From contig JAKFUJ010000115.1 of NCBI GenBank assembly GCA_021732805.1, positions 1-6,765 of the forward strand: a stretch of 6,765 nt of DNA, in the 5' to 3' direction. Position numbers and translations under genes: made by a program. Each line of letters opens with the position of its first letter. The stretch's first letter is position 1. This stretch comes from Betaproteobacteria bacterium (lineage in GTDB: Bacteria > Pseudomonadota > Gammaproteobacteria > Burkholderiales > SG8-41). Of this stretch, positions 6,007 through 6,765 are shown one piece after another. The notes beneath the pieces are model-generated. The model was not told the origin of the DNA, ran no database searches, and was given only the letters and a program-made list of their open reading frames with translations.

Positions 6007-6759
6007 ATGAATGCATTCGCTGAACTCGCCGGCCAGGTCGCCCTCGTCACCGGCGCCGCAAAAAACCTCGGCCGTGCAATTGCACTGGAACTGGCAGTAG
6101 CCGGCGCCAAAGTCGCCATCAACACCCGCGCATCACGTGCTGAAGCTGATGCCGTGGCCGCTGAAATCCGCGCCGCTGGAGGTGCTGCCACGGTCTGTAT
6201 TGCGGACATTGCCGACGCCAAAGCCGTACAAACCATGTGCGCTGCGGTGGCCGCCGAACTCGGGCCCGTCAACATCCTCGTACTCAATGCCTCGGTGCGC
6301 CGTGAAATCCCGTTTACCGAAATGACCTTTGATGAATGGCGCCAGGTGATGGCGATATCGCTCGACGGATCGTTTCACTGCATCAAGGCCGTGCTGCCCG
6401 GCATGATCAATGCCGGCGGCGGCAACATCATCACCCTCGCCGGCGATACTGCGCTGACCGGTGCGGTGGGCAAGGTGCACAGTTCATCCGCCAAAAGCGG
6501 ACTCGCCGGCATGACCCGCGCGCTGGCGCGCGAACTCGGTCCGAAGAACATCCGCGTCAACTGCATCTCGCCGGGACACTTCGACACCACGCGTCCGGCG
6601 TACCGCGAAGCGCGGCCATCGGCGCACGGCAATATTCCCCTCGGTCGTCTCGGTGCAGCCGGCGAAATCGCCGCGACCACGCGTTTTCTGTGCGGCCCCG
6701 GCAGCGGTTTCATTACCGGCCAGATCATCCATGTCAACGGCGGTCAGTGGATGTTCTAA
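6007..6759 (+). CDS. SDR-family oxidoreductase lacking the classical catalytic triad (SDR2)
   Basis: A 250-residue FabG-like short-chain dehydrogenase fold, a paralogue of SDR1: roughly half the residues are identical by hand alignment, with almost no gaps. It has VALVTGAAKNLGR (11-23, Asn20 again in the middle Gly position), Arg41 suggesting NADP(H), Asp67, LNAS (93-96), VNCISPG (184-190) and GQIIHVNGG (238-246). The classical catalytic residues are replaced at the same places as in SDR1: Ser118 in SLDG for Asn, Gly146 in TLAG for Ser, and Ser159 for Tyr, with Lys163 and His158 kept. The shared motif LDGSFHC (119-125) around the lost Asn is strictly conserved. The gene is divergent from the lipoprotein/ABC pair; its downstream partners lie outside the window, the stop being six bases from the edge. 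Substrate unknown; the same alternatives apply as for SDR1. Confidence 0.9.
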   Translation: MNAFAELAGQVALVTGAAKNLGRAIALELAVAGAKVAINTRASRAEADAVAAEIRAAGGAATVCIADIADAKAVQTMCAAVAAELGPVNILVLNASVRREIPFTEMTFDEWRQVMAISLDGSFHCIKAVLPGMINAGGGNIITLAGDTALTGAVGKVHSSSAKSGLAGMTRALARELGPKNIRVNCISPGHFDTTRPAYREARPSAHGNIPLGRLGAAGEIAATTRFLCGPGSGFITGQIIHVNGGQWMF

Positions 6760-6765
6760 AAAATA

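Overview
The window looks like chromosomal DNA of a GC-rich betaproteobacterium, most likely of the order Burkholderiales. This is inferred from an orphan Bug/TctC-type periplasmic binding protein next to catabolic enzymes, FabG-like short-chain dehydrogenases (SDRs), dense gene packing and an REP-type palindrome pair between genes. No tRNA, rRNA, CRISPR array, transposase or phage gene is visible. The assignment rests on protein style only; no species marker is present.

Layout from left to right. (1) The 3' part of an alpha/beta hydrolase gene (+) enters from the left edge and ends at 727. (2) A 115-base gap between convergent genes holds a 74-base pair of inverted REP-like hairpins. (3) On the minus strand, a Bug-family solute-binding protein (1665-2636) is followed 21 bases later by a class II aldolase/adducin-family enzyme (843-1643), probably one operon. 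(4) A 133-base divergent promoter region with two dyads separates the Bug gene from SDR1 (2770-3519, +). (5) SDR1 converges on a minus-strand pair: a small lipoprotein (5378-5848) and a full-length MsbA-like ABC exporter half-transporter (3554-5341). (6) A 158-base divergent region leads into SDR2 (6007-6759, +), a paralogue of SDR1.

How they may work together (inference): the hydrolase, class II aldolase, Bug protein and two SDRs look like an accessory catabolic neighbourhood for a small organic acid. The Bug protein would capture the acid in the periplasm and the cytoplasmic enzymes would process it. The lipoprotein and ABC exporter form a separate envelope or export unit between the two SDRs. 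The substrate cannot be named from sequence.

The most notable signal is that SDR1 and SDR2, about half identical by hand alignment, have both lost the classical SDR catalytic Asn, Ser and Tyr. Both keep the Rossmann fold, the active-site Lys and a shared His just before the missing Tyr. Other points worth a look are the compensatory changes in the REP pair, the 20-base operator-like palindrome before SDR1, the aldolase's lack of the FucA-type catalytic Glu, and a possible alternative-pairing leader before SDR2.
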